From positions 246,291-310,290 of the forward strand of contig NZ_JAFLNM010000004.1 of the NCBI RefSeq assembly GCF_017313275.1: DNA of 64,000 nucleotides. Reading direction: 5' to 3'. A program made the translations under genes and the position numbers. The stretch comes from Flagellimonas profundi. GTDB lineage: Bacteria; Bacteroidota; Bacteroidia; Flavobacteriales; Flavobacteriaceae. A model generated the notes under the pieces. The model was not told the DNA's origin and did no database searches. It worked only from the letters and a program-made list of their open reading frames with translations. Positions 8,801-18,689 of this stretch are shown here, piece after piece. Every line of letters starts with the position of its first letter. Positions within the stretch are counted from its first letter, which is position 1.

Positions 8801-11800
8801 ATGAAAATGAGAGCACAACTCTGGATTATTTTCGGATTTCTATTGACCTTGACAGGTTGTACCAAGAACAAATCAAACACGCTATTTGTTCTAAAAGATT
8901 CCAACCAAACTGGCATCAAATTCAATAACCGTTTAGAGCAAACACCGGAGCTCAATATCCTAAATTATCTATATTTCTATAATGGTGCCGGTGTTGCGGC
9001 AGGAGATTTCAATGGCGACGGTTTGGTCGACCTATACTTTACCTCCAACCAAGGAGCGGACAAATTCTATTTGAACCTAGGAGGGTTTAATTTCAAAGAT
9101 GCCACCACCCTATCCAACCTTACCAATAACACAGGTTGGACAACAGGCGTTACACATGCGGATGTAAACAATGATGGGCTTTTGGATATTTATGTTTGCA
9201 AAGTGGGCGACCATGGCACCATTAGGGGACAAAACCTTCTATACATCAACCAAGGGAACAACGATGAAGGTATACCCATTTTTAGTGAGGAAGCAGCAAC
9301 ATATGGTTTGGACTTTATCGGATACTCCACGCAAGCTGCATTTTTTGATTACGATTTGGATGGTGATCTGGATATGTACCTCATGAACCATTCGGTAAAC
9401 CCCAATCGTTCTTACGGCAAGGGCGGTAAGAGAAAGATTGTTGACTCCATGTCCGGAGATATCCTATATAAGAATGAAAACGGCCAATATGTAGATGTCT
9501 CCAAAGAGGCAGGGATTTACCAAGGCACTATAGGTTACGGTTTGGGACTGGCCATCAGCGACATTAATAACGATGGTTATCCGGATATCTACATCGGTAA
9601 TGATTTTTTTGAAAACGACTACTTGTACATAAACCAAAAGGACGGGACATTCAAGGAAACAATATCAAATGATGACAAAAAACTTGGTCATACGACCCAT
9701 TTTTCCATGGGTAACGATATTGCCGACATTAATAATGATGGGCTTTCCGATATTTTGTCCTTGGATATGCTCCCAGAAGATCTGGAAACATACAAAACAT
9801 CCGGATTGGAATATGCCTACCCGGTCTACCAACAATATCTCAAAAATGGTTTTGCACCACAATACATGCAAAACGCTCTTCATCTAAATTTGGACGGTGA
9901 AAATTTTGGGGAAATAGCCAATCTAAGCGGTATCGATGCCACAGAATGGTCTTGGGGAGCATTGTTTGCCGATTATGACAACGACGGTTTCAAAGACCTA
10001 TTCATTTCCAACGGAATACAAGGGGTTACCAACGATATGGATTACATTAATTACATATCCAATGAAGAAATACAGCAAAATATAGAAAAAGGCCTGTCCG
10101 ATAAGGATATGGAACTCATTAATCGCTTACCCAAGAAAAAAGTACAAAACTACTTTTATCAAAATAAAGGAGGAACCAGCTTCAACAATGTAACAGAGAC
10201 GTGGGGACCACAATTAAGTTCCTACAGTAATGGCTGCGTGTATGCAGATTTGGACAACGATGGGGATTTGGATTTGGTGGTGAACAATGTAAACCAAGAA
10301 GCGTTTGTGATGGAGAACACCTTAAAGGGTGGCAATTACATAAAAATCAATTTTTCAGGAAGTCCAAAGAACACATTCGGTATCGGGGCAAAGGCAATTG
10401 TATTCGGCAACAAAGGCCGATCCGTTCAAGAAAATATAGTAACCCGTGGATTTATGTCGGCCAAGGACAATAGCTTAAACTTTGGTGTTGGCAAAGACTC
10501 GATCATTGATTCCATTCAAATTATATGGCCACAGGGAAAATTCGAGACTTTACGGAGAATCAGGTCCAACCAAGTCTTGCAGGTTTCCCATTCAAACGCA
10601 TCAGGAAACTATTTTACGGAACAACAGATCCAAACAGAGCCTCCGTACAGTATTTCAAAAAGCTTGGATTTCATACACAAAGAATACCCGACCCTGGATT
10701 TTGATAGAAATCCACTGATACCATTCGCCCACTCCAATGAAGGTCCATCAATAGGTGTTGCCGACATCAACAAAGATGGACTTGAGGACATATTTATTTG
10801 CGGAGGTAAGAAACAGTCATCAAAACTTTTTCTACAAGATGGTGAAGGAAATTTCAATGCACATCAATCGGATATTTTTGAGGAAGATGCCATCAATGAA
10901 GATGTGGATCAAACATTTGCCGATGTAGATAACGACGGTGATTTGGATTTGATCGTAGTAAGTGCAGGAAATGAATTTACCAACGGAAAACCGCTAAAGC
11001 CAAGATTATATCGCAACACCAATGGACAACTTAAAAAAGAGGATGTGGTGTTTGATGGAATCGAGGTAAATGCATCAAAGGTTGAAGCCATTGATTTTGA
11101 CAAAGATGGAGATTTGGACCTATTTATAGCTTCCAATGCCGTTCCGACAAAGTTCGGACTAAAAAGCGAACAATATTTAATGCAAAACGATGGAAATGGA
11201 AATTTTGAAGAAGTTACCACCATCTTTGCACCAGGATTGAAAAATATAGGCAACGTAAAAGACTTTGTATGGGAAGATCTGGACAATAACGGTTTTAAAG
11301 ACCTTATCCTTGCAGGACATTGGACACCATTGACCATCTTTTTGAATAATGGGGAACAGCTTTTGTCTCAACAAAATAACGGTCTTGAGCATACAAACGG
11401 ATGGTGGAACGCAATTGAACTTGCCGATATGGACAATGATGGAGATCTGGATATCCTGGCTGGTAACTGGGGGCTCAACACAAAGTTCAGCGCATCAACA
11501 GAAAAGCCGGTAACCCTATACATTAACGATTTTGACGGCAATGGTTCCATAGAAACTGTTGTAACACATTTTCATGGCGACCGGGAAACCGCTTTTGCCT
11601 CCAAGGACGAACTTGCCAAGCAAATGCCCTTTTTGAACAAAAAGTTCCTGTTCTATAAAGACTTTGCCAAAGCATCTTTGGAAGAACTATTTGGATCTGA
11701 TAAATTAAAAGAAGCAACAAAAAGGAAAGTGTATATGCTTGGCACTTCATATTTTGAAAATGATGGCAGTAACAACTTTAAAACAAAAGCATTGCCACGT

Positions 11801-12103
11801 TTGGTACAATCCTCCTCGGTAAACGATATTTACCTGGTAAAAAACGATAAAGAAAAGATTAATGAAATATTAATGGTGGGCAATAATTTTGAGATAAGCA
11901 CCCAACTTGGTAGATTGGACGCTTCGCACGGATTTTTATTGTCAAATGATGAAAACGGGAATATTGAATGGAAGCAAAGCCTTGGAATTTCCGGAGCCGC
12001 CAGAAAAATTGAGAAAATAAACAACAATGGGAATGATGGTTTCATCATAACGATGAATAATGACGCTCCCATTTTTTTGGTCAAAAAACAGAACGACAAA
12101 TGA
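8801..12103 (+). CDS. FG-GAP/VCBS repeat lipoprotein with ASPIC/UnbV domain (paralogue 1)
   Basis: 1100 aa; lipoprotein signal LTLTGC (Cys20). About thirteen Ca-binding-type DxDxDG motifs are spread along the chain (DFNGDGLVD, DVNNDGLLD, DYDLDGDLD, DINNDGYPD, DLDNDGDLD and others), typical of integrin-like FG-GAP beta-propeller blades. Residues about 525-597 are an ASPIC/UnbV segment (GIGAKAIVFG ... IQIIWPQGKFETL ... NQVLQVSH) between two propeller halves. A third block near 930-1000 is shared with the two downstream paralogues. Expected to be a calcium-stabilised, lipid-anchored envelope protein. The stop overlaps the next start as ATGA, which implies translational coupling. Function of this family is not established; genome pipelines usually call it VCBS repeat or CRTAC1-like. 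Confidence 0.9.
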   Translation: MKMRAQLWIIFGFLLTLTGCTKNKSNTLFVLKDSNQTGIKFNNRLEQTPELNILNYLYFYNGAGVAAGDFNGDGLVDLYFTSNQGADKFYLNLGGFNFKDATTLSNLTNNTGWTTGVTHADVNNDGLLDIYVCKVGDHGTIRGQNLLYINQGNNDEGIPIFSEEAATYGLDFIGYSTQAAFFDYDLDGDLDMYLMNHSVNPNRSYGKGGKRKIVDSMSGDILYKNENGQYVDVSKEAGIYQGTIGYGLGLAISDINNDGYPDIYIGNDFFENDYLYINQKDGTFKETISNDDKKLGHTTHFSMGNDIADINNDGLSDILSLDMLPEDLETYKTSGLEYAYPVYQQYLKNGFAPQYMQNALHLNLDGENFGEIANLSGIDATEWSWGALFADYDNDGFKDLFISNGIQGVTNDMDYINYISNEEIQQNIEKGLSDKDMELINRLPKKKVQNYFYQNKGGTSFNNVTETWGPQLSSYSNGCVYADLDNDGDLDLVVNNVNQEAFVMENTLKGGNYIKINFSGSPKNTFGIGAKAIVFGNKGRSVQENIVTRGFMSAKDNSLNFGVGKDSIIDSIQIIWPQGKFETLRRIRSNQVLQVSHSNASGNYFTEQQIQTEPPYSISKSLDFIHKEYPTLDFDRNPLIPFAHSNEGPSIGVADINKDGLEDIFICGGKKQSSKLFLQDGEGNFNAHQSDIFEEDAINEDVDQTFADVDNDGDLDLIVVSAGNEFTNGKPLKPRLYRNTNGQLKKEDVVFDGIEVNASKVEAIDFDKDGDLDLFIASNAVPTKFGLKSEQYLMQNDGNGNFEEVTTIFAPGLKNIGNVKDFVWEDLDNNGFKDLILAGHWTPLTIFLNNGEQLLSQQNNGLEHTNGWWNAIELADMDNDGDLDILAGNWGLNTKFSASTEKPVTLYINDFDGNGSIETVVTHFHGDRETAFASKDELAKQMPFLNKKFLFYKDFAKASLEELFGSDKLKEATKRKVYMLGTSYFENDGSNNFKTKALPRLVQSSSVNDIYLVKNDKEKINEILMVGNNFEISTQLGRLDASHGFLLSNDENGNIEWKQSLGISGAARKIEKINNNGNDGFIITMNNDAPIFLVKKQNDK

Positions 12104-15100
12104 AACTGAGATATATTACACTATGCTTTATTTTATTGGCAATTGTCGCTTGTAAAAATAAAGGAGAGAACACATCGGAGGAGGAAGAAAAGAAAGAGAC
12201 TCTTTTTACATTGCTCAAACCCGAGGAAACAGGTGTTACATTTATCAACAAGGTCGAAAACCAAAAGAACTTCAACATATTTAAATATCGAAACTTTTAT
12301 AACGGTGGAGGGGTTGCCATTGGTGATATAAACAACGACGGCTTGGAAGATATTTATCTGACAGGGAATATGGAACCCAACAGACTTTACCTGAACAAAG
12401 GCGACATGAAGTTTGAGGATATTTCCGAAAAAGCCGGTGTTCTAGGAAACAAACCTTGGTCCACAGGGGTAGTTATGGTCGACATCAACCACGATGGATT
12501 GTTGGACATTTATGTTTGCAATGCAGGAAACATGGAAGGCAACAATCACGACAACGACCTTTACATTAACAATGGTGATTTGACCTTCACTGAAAAGGCG
12601 CAAGAATACAATCTTGCCAAAACAGGATTCACGACACATGCATCATTCTTTGATTATGACAAGGATGGTGATTTGGATGTATATATACTCAATAACAGCA
12701 ACATTCCAGTAAGTAGCCTTGGTTATGCGGAACAGCGCGAAGTAAGGGCACAGGATTGGGAAGGTGTTCCTGATATTTTCAAGGGGGTTGGCGACATGCT
12801 CCTAAGAAACGACGATGGCAAATTTGTGGATGTAAGTGAAGATGCCGGAATTTATGGTAGCCTGATCGGTTTCGGTCTTGGAGTAATGGTCACGGATTTC
12901 AACGGGGACCTTTATCCCGATATTTATGTTTCCAACGATTTTTATGAGAGGGATTATCTATACATCAATCAAAAAGATGGAACCTTTAACGAAGAGATCA
13001 AAGATTGGACCTCCCATTTAAGTCTTTCTGCCATGGGAATCGATATTGCCGATATCAATAACGATGGACACAACGATATATTTATTACCGACATGTTACC
13101 GGAAGAGGAACATAGGGTAAAATCCGTAATGGAATTTGAGGGGTATAATATTTTTGACCTGAAACAAAGCAAGGATTTTGGTCAGCAGTATATCCAGAAC
13201 ACCCTTCAGCTCAACAATGGTAATGGCACATTCTCCGAAGTGGCCTATTACAGCGGTATTGATGCTACCGATTGGAGCTGGGCAGGGCTTATGTTCGACA
13301 TGGACAATGATGGGCTTAAAGATATATTCATCACCAACGGGATCAACCATGATCTTACAGATTTGGACTTTGTTGACTTTTTTGCCAACGAAATCGTTCA
13401 AAAAATGGCATTGACCGGTAAAAAGGAGTCCATTGATTCCATTATAAGCAAAATGCCGATCAAGCCTCAACCCAACTACGCTTACAAAAACAACGGGGAT
13501 ATTTCCTTTAAAAATGCAAACAAGGAATGGGGGTTCGACCTTCCTTCCCGCTCCAATGGGGCCGCCTATGCCGATTTGGACAACGATGGTGACCTGGACC
13601 TGGTGATCAACAATGTAAACACACCTGCATTTATCTATAAGAACAATACCGACTCCCAGTTGAACAACAACTATATCCAACTTAAGTTTAAAGGACCCGA
13701 AACGAATCCATTTGCCGTGGGCACCCTGGCAAAGCTTTATTTTGACGGCAATATTGTAAACCAAGAGTTGATTCCATCCCGAGGCTTCCAGTCTTCAATT
13801 CAATACGATATGACCTTTGGATTGGGAAAATCCAACACATTGGACTCCATTCGCATTATATGGCCGGACAATCTCACTCAAAAATTGGAAAATGTTGAGT
13901 CCAATCAAGTATTGACCATTGATCACTCCAATGCAACGGAAACCTATACAATACCCAAAAAGGAAGCTAAAAAATCTTTCTTAAAAGAGTTGGAAACCAA
14001 GGTGGTATCAGCGCACAAAGAGGATAACTATAACGATTTTGACTACGAAGGCCTTATTGCGCACAAGCTTTCACAAGAAGGCCCCTCCCTGGCCATTGCC
14101 GATGTAAACGGTGATGGAAACGAAGATTTCTTTATTGGTGGGGCAAAAGACCAGCCTGGCACCCTATATCTGCATCGAGGAAATGGAAACATCTCTTCTA
14201 AAAAAACAGCTGCTTTTGATGAGGATAAAGCCTATGAAGACGTGGCAGCAGCCTTTTTTGATGCCGACGGCGATGGCGACCTTGATTTGGTTGTAGGTTC
14301 CGGAGGCAATAATGTGGGCATGCAACGCAATTACAGGGCAAGGTTGTATTTAAACGATGGGAACGGGAATTTTTCCAAGGCTAAAACCGAACTGCCATCA
14401 ACATTTAAAAACATTGCTACCATATCTCCTTACGATTTCGACGATGATGGTGATGTAGACCTCTTTATCGGTTCACGAAGTGTAGTGGGGGTTTACGGCA
14501 TATCACCCGACCACCTACTCTTGGAAAACATGGGAGACGGCACCTTTAACAACGTGACGGAACGATTGGGATACGACTTGAAAAATGCTGGAATGGTAAC
14601 CGATTCCAAATGGGAAGATATGGATGGTGACGGCAAAAAAGACCTGATCGTAACCGCTGAATGGGATACTCCTAAAATTTATAAGAATACTGGAAGAAGG
14701 TTAACAAAACTGACGAGTTCCTTGGACAGTCTTTACGGATGGTGGAATACTGTGGAAACAGCTGACCTTGATGGTGACGGGGACCAAGACCTGATTTTAG
14801 GGAACCAAGGGCTTAATCTTCACTATAAGCCAACGGAGGATGCTCCAATGAAAATGTATATCAACGACTACGATAACAACGGTACCATCGAGCAGATCAT
14901 GACCATGCAAGAAAACGGTGGTGATTATCCCATTCATCAAAAAAGGGAGCTTACCGATCAATTGCCATCGCTCAAAAAGCAAAACCTAAAGGCATCGGAT
15001 TATGCCCACCGAACCATTCACCAACTTTTTCCAAAAGAAGTAATGGACAAATCCATTGTAAAGAAAGTGGAGACCTCGGCATCGGTTATTGCCATAAACG

Positions 15101-15447
15101 AAGGTGGCGGTAAATTCACCATTAAAAACCTACCTCCCAGGGTCCAACTTTCCTGTGTGTGTGACATCACCTGTACAGATGTCAACAAGGACGGTAATTT
15201 GGATTTGATCATGGCCGGTAACAATTACGAATTTAAACCTCAGTTCTCACGCTTGGATGCAAGCCAAGGAAACGTGCTGTTAGGGGATGGCAATTTAGGT
15301 TTTGAATGGCAAGATTACGAAACCAGCGGTTTCAAAATCAGGGAAGAGGTAAAGTATCTAAAGCAGTTTAAGGACAAAAACGGTAAAACATACGTTATTG
15401 CCGCTATTAACAACAACAAACCAAAGATTTTCGCCTTAAATGAATAG
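12100..15447 (+). CDS. FG-GAP/VCBS repeat lipoprotein with ASPIC/UnbV domain (paralogue 2)
   Basis: 1115 aa; lipoprotein signal AIVAC (Cys18) followed by a Glu/Lys-rich linker. Same architecture as its neighbours: N-terminal FG-GAP blades (DINNDGLED, DINHDGLLD, DYDKDGDLD), ASPIC/UnbV segment at about 537-612 (PSRGFQSSIQYDMTFGLG ... IRIIWPDNLTQKL), then more blades (DVNGDGNED, DADGDGDLD, DFDDDGDVD, DMDGDGKKD, DLDGDGDQD) and the shared C-terminal block with LPSLKKQNLKASDYAHRT. An internal CVCDITC cysteine cluster near 1018-1024 is absent from the other two copies. It overlaps the upstream gene by 4 bp and the downstream one by 8 bp. Substrate or ligand unknown. Confidence 0.9.
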   Translation: MKLRYITLCFILLAIVACKNKGENTSEEEEKKETLFTLLKPEETGVTFINKVENQKNFNIFKYRNFYNGGGVAIGDINNDGLEDIYLTGNMEPNRLYLNKGDMKFEDISEKAGVLGNKPWSTGVVMVDINHDGLLDIYVCNAGNMEGNNHDNDLYINNGDLTFTEKAQEYNLAKTGFTTHASFFDYDKDGDLDVYILNNSNIPVSSLGYAEQREVRAQDWEGVPDIFKGVGDMLLRNDDGKFVDVSEDAGIYGSLIGFGLGVMVTDFNGDLYPDIYVSNDFYERDYLYINQKDGTFNEEIKDWTSHLSLSAMGIDIADINNDGHNDIFITDMLPEEEHRVKSVMEFEGYNIFDLKQSKDFGQQYIQNTLQLNNGNGTFSEVAYYSGIDATDWSWAGLMFDMDNDGLKDIFITNGINHDLTDLDFVDFFANEIVQKMALTGKKESIDSIISKMPIKPQPNYAYKNNGDISFKNANKEWGFDLPSRSNGAAYADLDNDGDLDLVINNVNTPAFIYKNNTDSQLNNNYIQLKFKGPETNPFAVGTLAKLYFDGNIVNQELIPSRGFQSSIQYDMTFGLGKSNTLDSIRIIWPDNLTQKLENVESNQVLTIDHSNATETYTIPKKEAKKSFLKELETKVVSAHKEDNYNDFDYEGLIAHKLSQEGPSLAIADVNGDGNEDFFIGGAKDQPGTLYLHRGNGNISSKKTAAFDEDKAYEDVAAAFFDADGDGDLDLVVGSGGNNVGMQRNYRARLYLNDGNGNFSKAKTELPSTFKNIATISPYDFDDDGDVDLFIGSRSVVGVYGISPDHLLLENMGDGTFNNVTERLGYDLKNAGMVTDSKWEDMDGDGKKDLIVTAEWDTPKIYKNTGRRLTKLTSSLDSLYGWWNTVETADLDGDGDQDLILGNQGLNLHYKPTEDAPMKMYINDYDNNGTIEQIMTMQENGGDYPIHQKRELTDQLPSLKKQNLKASDYAHRTIHQLFPKEVMDKSIVKKVETSASVIAINEGGGKFTIKNLPPRVQLSCVCDITCTDVNKDGNLDLIMAGNNYEFKPQFSRLDASQGNVLLGDGNLGFEWQDYETSGFKIREEVKYLKQFKDKNGKTYVIAAINNNKPKIFALNE

Positions 15448-18400
15448 GTTGCTCATCATATTATTTACAATATCCCTTGCTGTTTCCTGCAAAAAGGGAG
15501 GAAGTCTTTTTGAAAATCCAGACCCTGAAAAAACTGGCGTGGATTTTACCAACACACTTACTACCACGGAGAATTTGAGCATTCTGGACTACCTCTATTT
15601 TTATAATGGAGGTGGTGTATCCATTGGCGACATCAATAACGATGGATTACCGGATATTTTCTTTACCGGGAACCAAGTGAAAAACAAATTATATCTGAAC
15701 AAAGGCAACCTTAAATTTGAGGATATAACCAACGCTGCAGGAGTTGAAGGCAATAGCAGTTGGAATACGGGAACAACAATGGCCGATGTAAACGGTGACG
15801 GCCTTTTGGACATTTACGTTTGTGCTGTGGTCGGTATAAATGGGTTCAACGGATTTAATGAATTATACATAAACAACGGGGATAATACTTTTACCGAAAG
15901 TGCTGCTAAATACGGACTGGACTTCGATTCTTACAGTTCCAATGCAGCTTTCTTTGATTATGATTTGGATGGAGACCTGGACCTTTATCTCCTAAACCAT
16001 GCCGTACACACCCAAAATTCTTTTGGGCGCTATGATCTCAGATTCGACCGCCGTTATGAAACGGGAGATAAACTGTTGCGTAATGATGACGGCAGATTTA
16101 CCGATGTAAGCGAAGAAGCCGGCATTTATGGTGGTGTAAATGGATACGGCCTCGGATTGGCCATTTCCGATTTTAACCAAGATGGATACCCTGATATTTA
16201 TGTAGGCAACGACTTTCATGAAGACGATTATTATTATCTGAATAATGGCGATGGTACTTTCACCGAAAGCCTTAAACAATACTTTGGGCATACGTCAAGA
16301 TTTTCAATGGGCAACGATGTAGCCGACATCAATAATGACGGCCGTCCTGATTTTCTTTCGTTGGATATGTTACCGGAAGACGAAGTAGCCCTAAAATCTT
16401 CCGAGGGGGACGATAACATCCAAACACAAAAAATGAGAATAGACCGTTTTGGATATCATTATCAGTTTACCCGCAACATGTTGTTTGTAAACCAACCGGA
16501 CGGTAATTTTATGGAAACCGCTTTAATGAGTGGCATTGCTGCCACCGATTGGAGCTGGAGTGCCCTTTTCGGCGATTACGATCTCGATGGCCAACAAGAT
16601 GTATTTATTTCCAATGGTATTCCCAAAAGACCGAACGACCTGGATTTCATCAAGTTTGTTTCTAACGAGCAAATCCAACAAAAAATGGACAATACCAAAC
16701 TTGTGGATCAAAAAGCGTTGGATTTAATGCCATCCGGCAGTGTTCACAACTATGTTTTTAAAGGGAGCAAGGAGCTACAGTTCAAAGACATGTCCAACAA
16801 GTGGATCACAAAGGATACTTTGATTTCCGGAGCTACCGCAATGGCCGACCTTGACGGTGATGGTGATCTGGACCTTGTAACCAACAACATCAACCAGCCA
16901 GCCTCTTTATACATTAATAAAACAAATGACAAAGGAAATTACCTGAAGCTAAAGTTTAATTACACTAAAAAGAATACCCAGGGAATCGGAACCAAGGTGT
17001 ATTCCTATGTAAATGGAGGCCTCCAGTTCAAGGAACTTTTTCCAACCCGTGGTTTTCAGGCATCTTCCGAACCAATGGTACATTTTGGATATCAAAATGT
17101 GGAACAGATAGATTCCATAAAAATCATATGGCCGAACAAAACCTATCAAGTTTTACAAAATGTTCCTGTAAACCAAACCCTGACCATTGAACCCAAAAAC
17201 ACCATACCTTTTGATTATAAATCGCTGCACGCACCTAAAAAATCACTTTTTAGCCCAGTACCCGATAATTTAGGGTTGGACTTTACCCATGTAGAGGATA
17301 ACTATACCGATTTTAACCGTGAGAAACTGATTCCTTATCAAATTTCGGATAGAGGACCCGCTCTTGCCATCGGTGATTTGAATGGAGATGGAAAAGAAGA
17401 TATATTTTTAGGAGGATCTAAATACAAATCATCACAGATCTACGTACAACAAGATTCCATATTTGTGAATCTAAAATTGGACAGTATCCAAAAGGATTCC
17501 ATCCGGGAAAACGTTTCGGCAACTATTGCCGACTTTAACAACGATGGACAGAATGACGTCATCATCACTTCTGGCGGAGGGGATTTTTTTGGAAAAGCAA
17601 CCCCATTATTGGATGCTTATTATGTTCAAAAAGACACTGCATTCGCTAAAGCGGAATTGCCAGAGTTCTACCAGAACTCATCCGTAGTCAGGCCATTTGA
17701 TTTTGATAATGATGGAGACTTGGATGTGTTCATTGGAGGGCACACCATTACAGCCAGATTTGGAAAACCAGCTTCTTCACATGTGTTGGAAAATGATGGT
17801 GGCCTGTTTAAAGAAAATGAAAGTTTCAACATCCTGGGCAAAGGCATGGTCACCGATGCTATTTGGAGCGACTTTAATGGCGATGGCACCGCAGATTTAA
17901 TTGTAATCGGAGAATGGATGTCCCCCAAGTTTTTTAAGAACCGAAATGGTACTTTTTCAGAGGTGGAGCAAGTCCATATGCCCGGTCTTTGGCAAACCAT
18001 CGAGGCTTTTGATATAGATAAGGATGGTGACATGGATTACCTCCTTGGCAATTGGGGAACCAATTCCAAGTTCAAGGCCTCCCAAGAACATCCCATGAAA
18101 TTATATGTCAACGATTTTGATGAGAACGGTCAAACGGAAACAGTAACCGCCATGGAAAAAAACGGTGAACACTACCCCTTGGAGACATTGGACGGCCTTG
18201 CATCACAAATGGTTTACCTTAAAAAGAAATACAACACCTATAAGTCGTTTGCCGGAAGCACTGTGGAAGAGATATTCGGGGAGGATATCTTGGAAGCATC
18301 CGAAAAATTGGAAGTGAACACCCTAAAATCAGGTTATTTAAAGAACGATAATGGTAATTTTGTTTTTGTTCCCTTTAAGAACGAACTCCAGGTCTCCCCT

Positions 18401-18679
18401 ATCATGTCCTTTGTTGTGGACGATTTTGATGGTGATGGCACTACCGAAGTACTGGTTGGGGGCAATTATTTTGGTGTAAAACCCTATCATGGAAGACTGG
18501 ATTCATTTCCAGGTGCCCTACTGAAAAATGAAAACAACATTGTTTTAGGCAATCAGTTGGGATTGGATTTTAGTAAAAAATCCATCAGACATTTAAAAAC
18601 AATCACGCTTAACAATCAGAAATATTTGTTGGCGATATTCAATAATGATAAAGCACAAGTCTATAAAATCAATAAGTAA
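15440..18679 (+). CDS. FG-GAP/VCBS repeat lipoprotein with ASPIC/UnbV domain (paralogue 3)
   Basis: 1079 aa; lipoprotein signal SLAVSC (Cys17). Repeated DxDxDG blades (DINNDGLPD, DVNGDGLLD, DYDLDGDLD, DFNQDGYPD, DLDGDGDLD, DFDNDGDLD, DIDKDGDMD, DFDGDGTTE) flank an ASPIC/UnbV segment at about 512-587 (GIGTKVYSYV ... PTRGFQASSEPMVHFGY ... IKIIWPNKTYQVL). The C-terminal block (MVYLKKKYNTYKSFAGSTVE) matches the other two paralogues. The start overlaps the previous stop by 8 bp. Three diverged full-length copies in a row, all lipid-anchored, suggest tandem duplication followed by specialisation, or subunits of one complex; that is inference. Confidence 0.9.
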   Translation: MNRLLIILFTISLAVSCKKGGSLFENPDPEKTGVDFTNTLTTTENLSILDYLYFYNGGGVSIGDINNDGLPDIFFTGNQVKNKLYLNKGNLKFEDITNAAGVEGNSSWNTGTTMADVNGDGLLDIYVCAVVGINGFNGFNELYINNGDNTFTESAAKYGLDFDSYSSNAAFFDYDLDGDLDLYLLNHAVHTQNSFGRYDLRFDRRYETGDKLLRNDDGRFTDVSEEAGIYGGVNGYGLGLAISDFNQDGYPDIYVGNDFHEDDYYYLNNGDGTFTESLKQYFGHTSRFSMGNDVADINNDGRPDFLSLDMLPEDEVALKSSEGDDNIQTQKMRIDRFGYHYQFTRNMLFVNQPDGNFMETALMSGIAATDWSWSALFGDYDLDGQQDVFISNGIPKRPNDLDFIKFVSNEQIQQKMDNTKLVDQKALDLMPSGSVHNYVFKGSKELQFKDMSNKWITKDTLISGATAMADLDGDGDLDLVTNNINQPASLYINKTNDKGNYLKLKFNYTKKNTQGIGTKVYSYVNGGLQFKELFPTRGFQASSEPMVHFGYQNVEQIDSIKIIWPNKTYQVLQNVPVNQTLTIEPKNTIPFDYKSLHAPKKSLFSPVPDNLGLDFTHVEDNYTDFNREKLIPYQISDRGPALAIGDLNGDGKEDIFLGGSKYKSSQIYVQQDSIFVNLKLDSIQKDSIRENVSATIADFNNDGQNDVIITSGGGDFFGKATPLLDAYYVQKDTAFAKAELPEFYQNSSVVRPFDFDNDGDLDVFIGGHTITARFGKPASSHVLENDGGLFKENESFNILGKGMVTDAIWSDFNGDGTADLIVIGEWMSPKFFKNRNGTFSEVEQVHMPGLWQTIEAFDIDKDGDMDYLLGNWGTNSKFKASQEHPMKLYVNDFDENGQTETVTAMEKNGEHYPLETLDGLASQMVYLKKKYNTYKSFAGSTVEEIFGEDILEASEKLEVNTLKSGYLKNDNGNFVFVPFKNELQVSPIMSFVVDDFDGDGTTEVLVGGNYFGVKPYHGRLDSFPGALLKNENNIVLGNQLGLDFSKKSIRHLKTITLNNQKYLLAIFNNDKAQVYKINK

Positions 18680-18689
18680 TAGAAAGGCC

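Noticed and set aside
13096..13764. 222-codon minus-strand open frame
   Set aside because: Antisense inside FG-GAP paralogue 2; repetitive Asp-rich coding on the plus strand produces a long open complement.
8801..18679. A tandem DNA repeat or assembly duplication
   Set aside because: The three genes share domain order but their nucleotide sequences are clearly diverged, so they are old paralogues and not a copy artefact.
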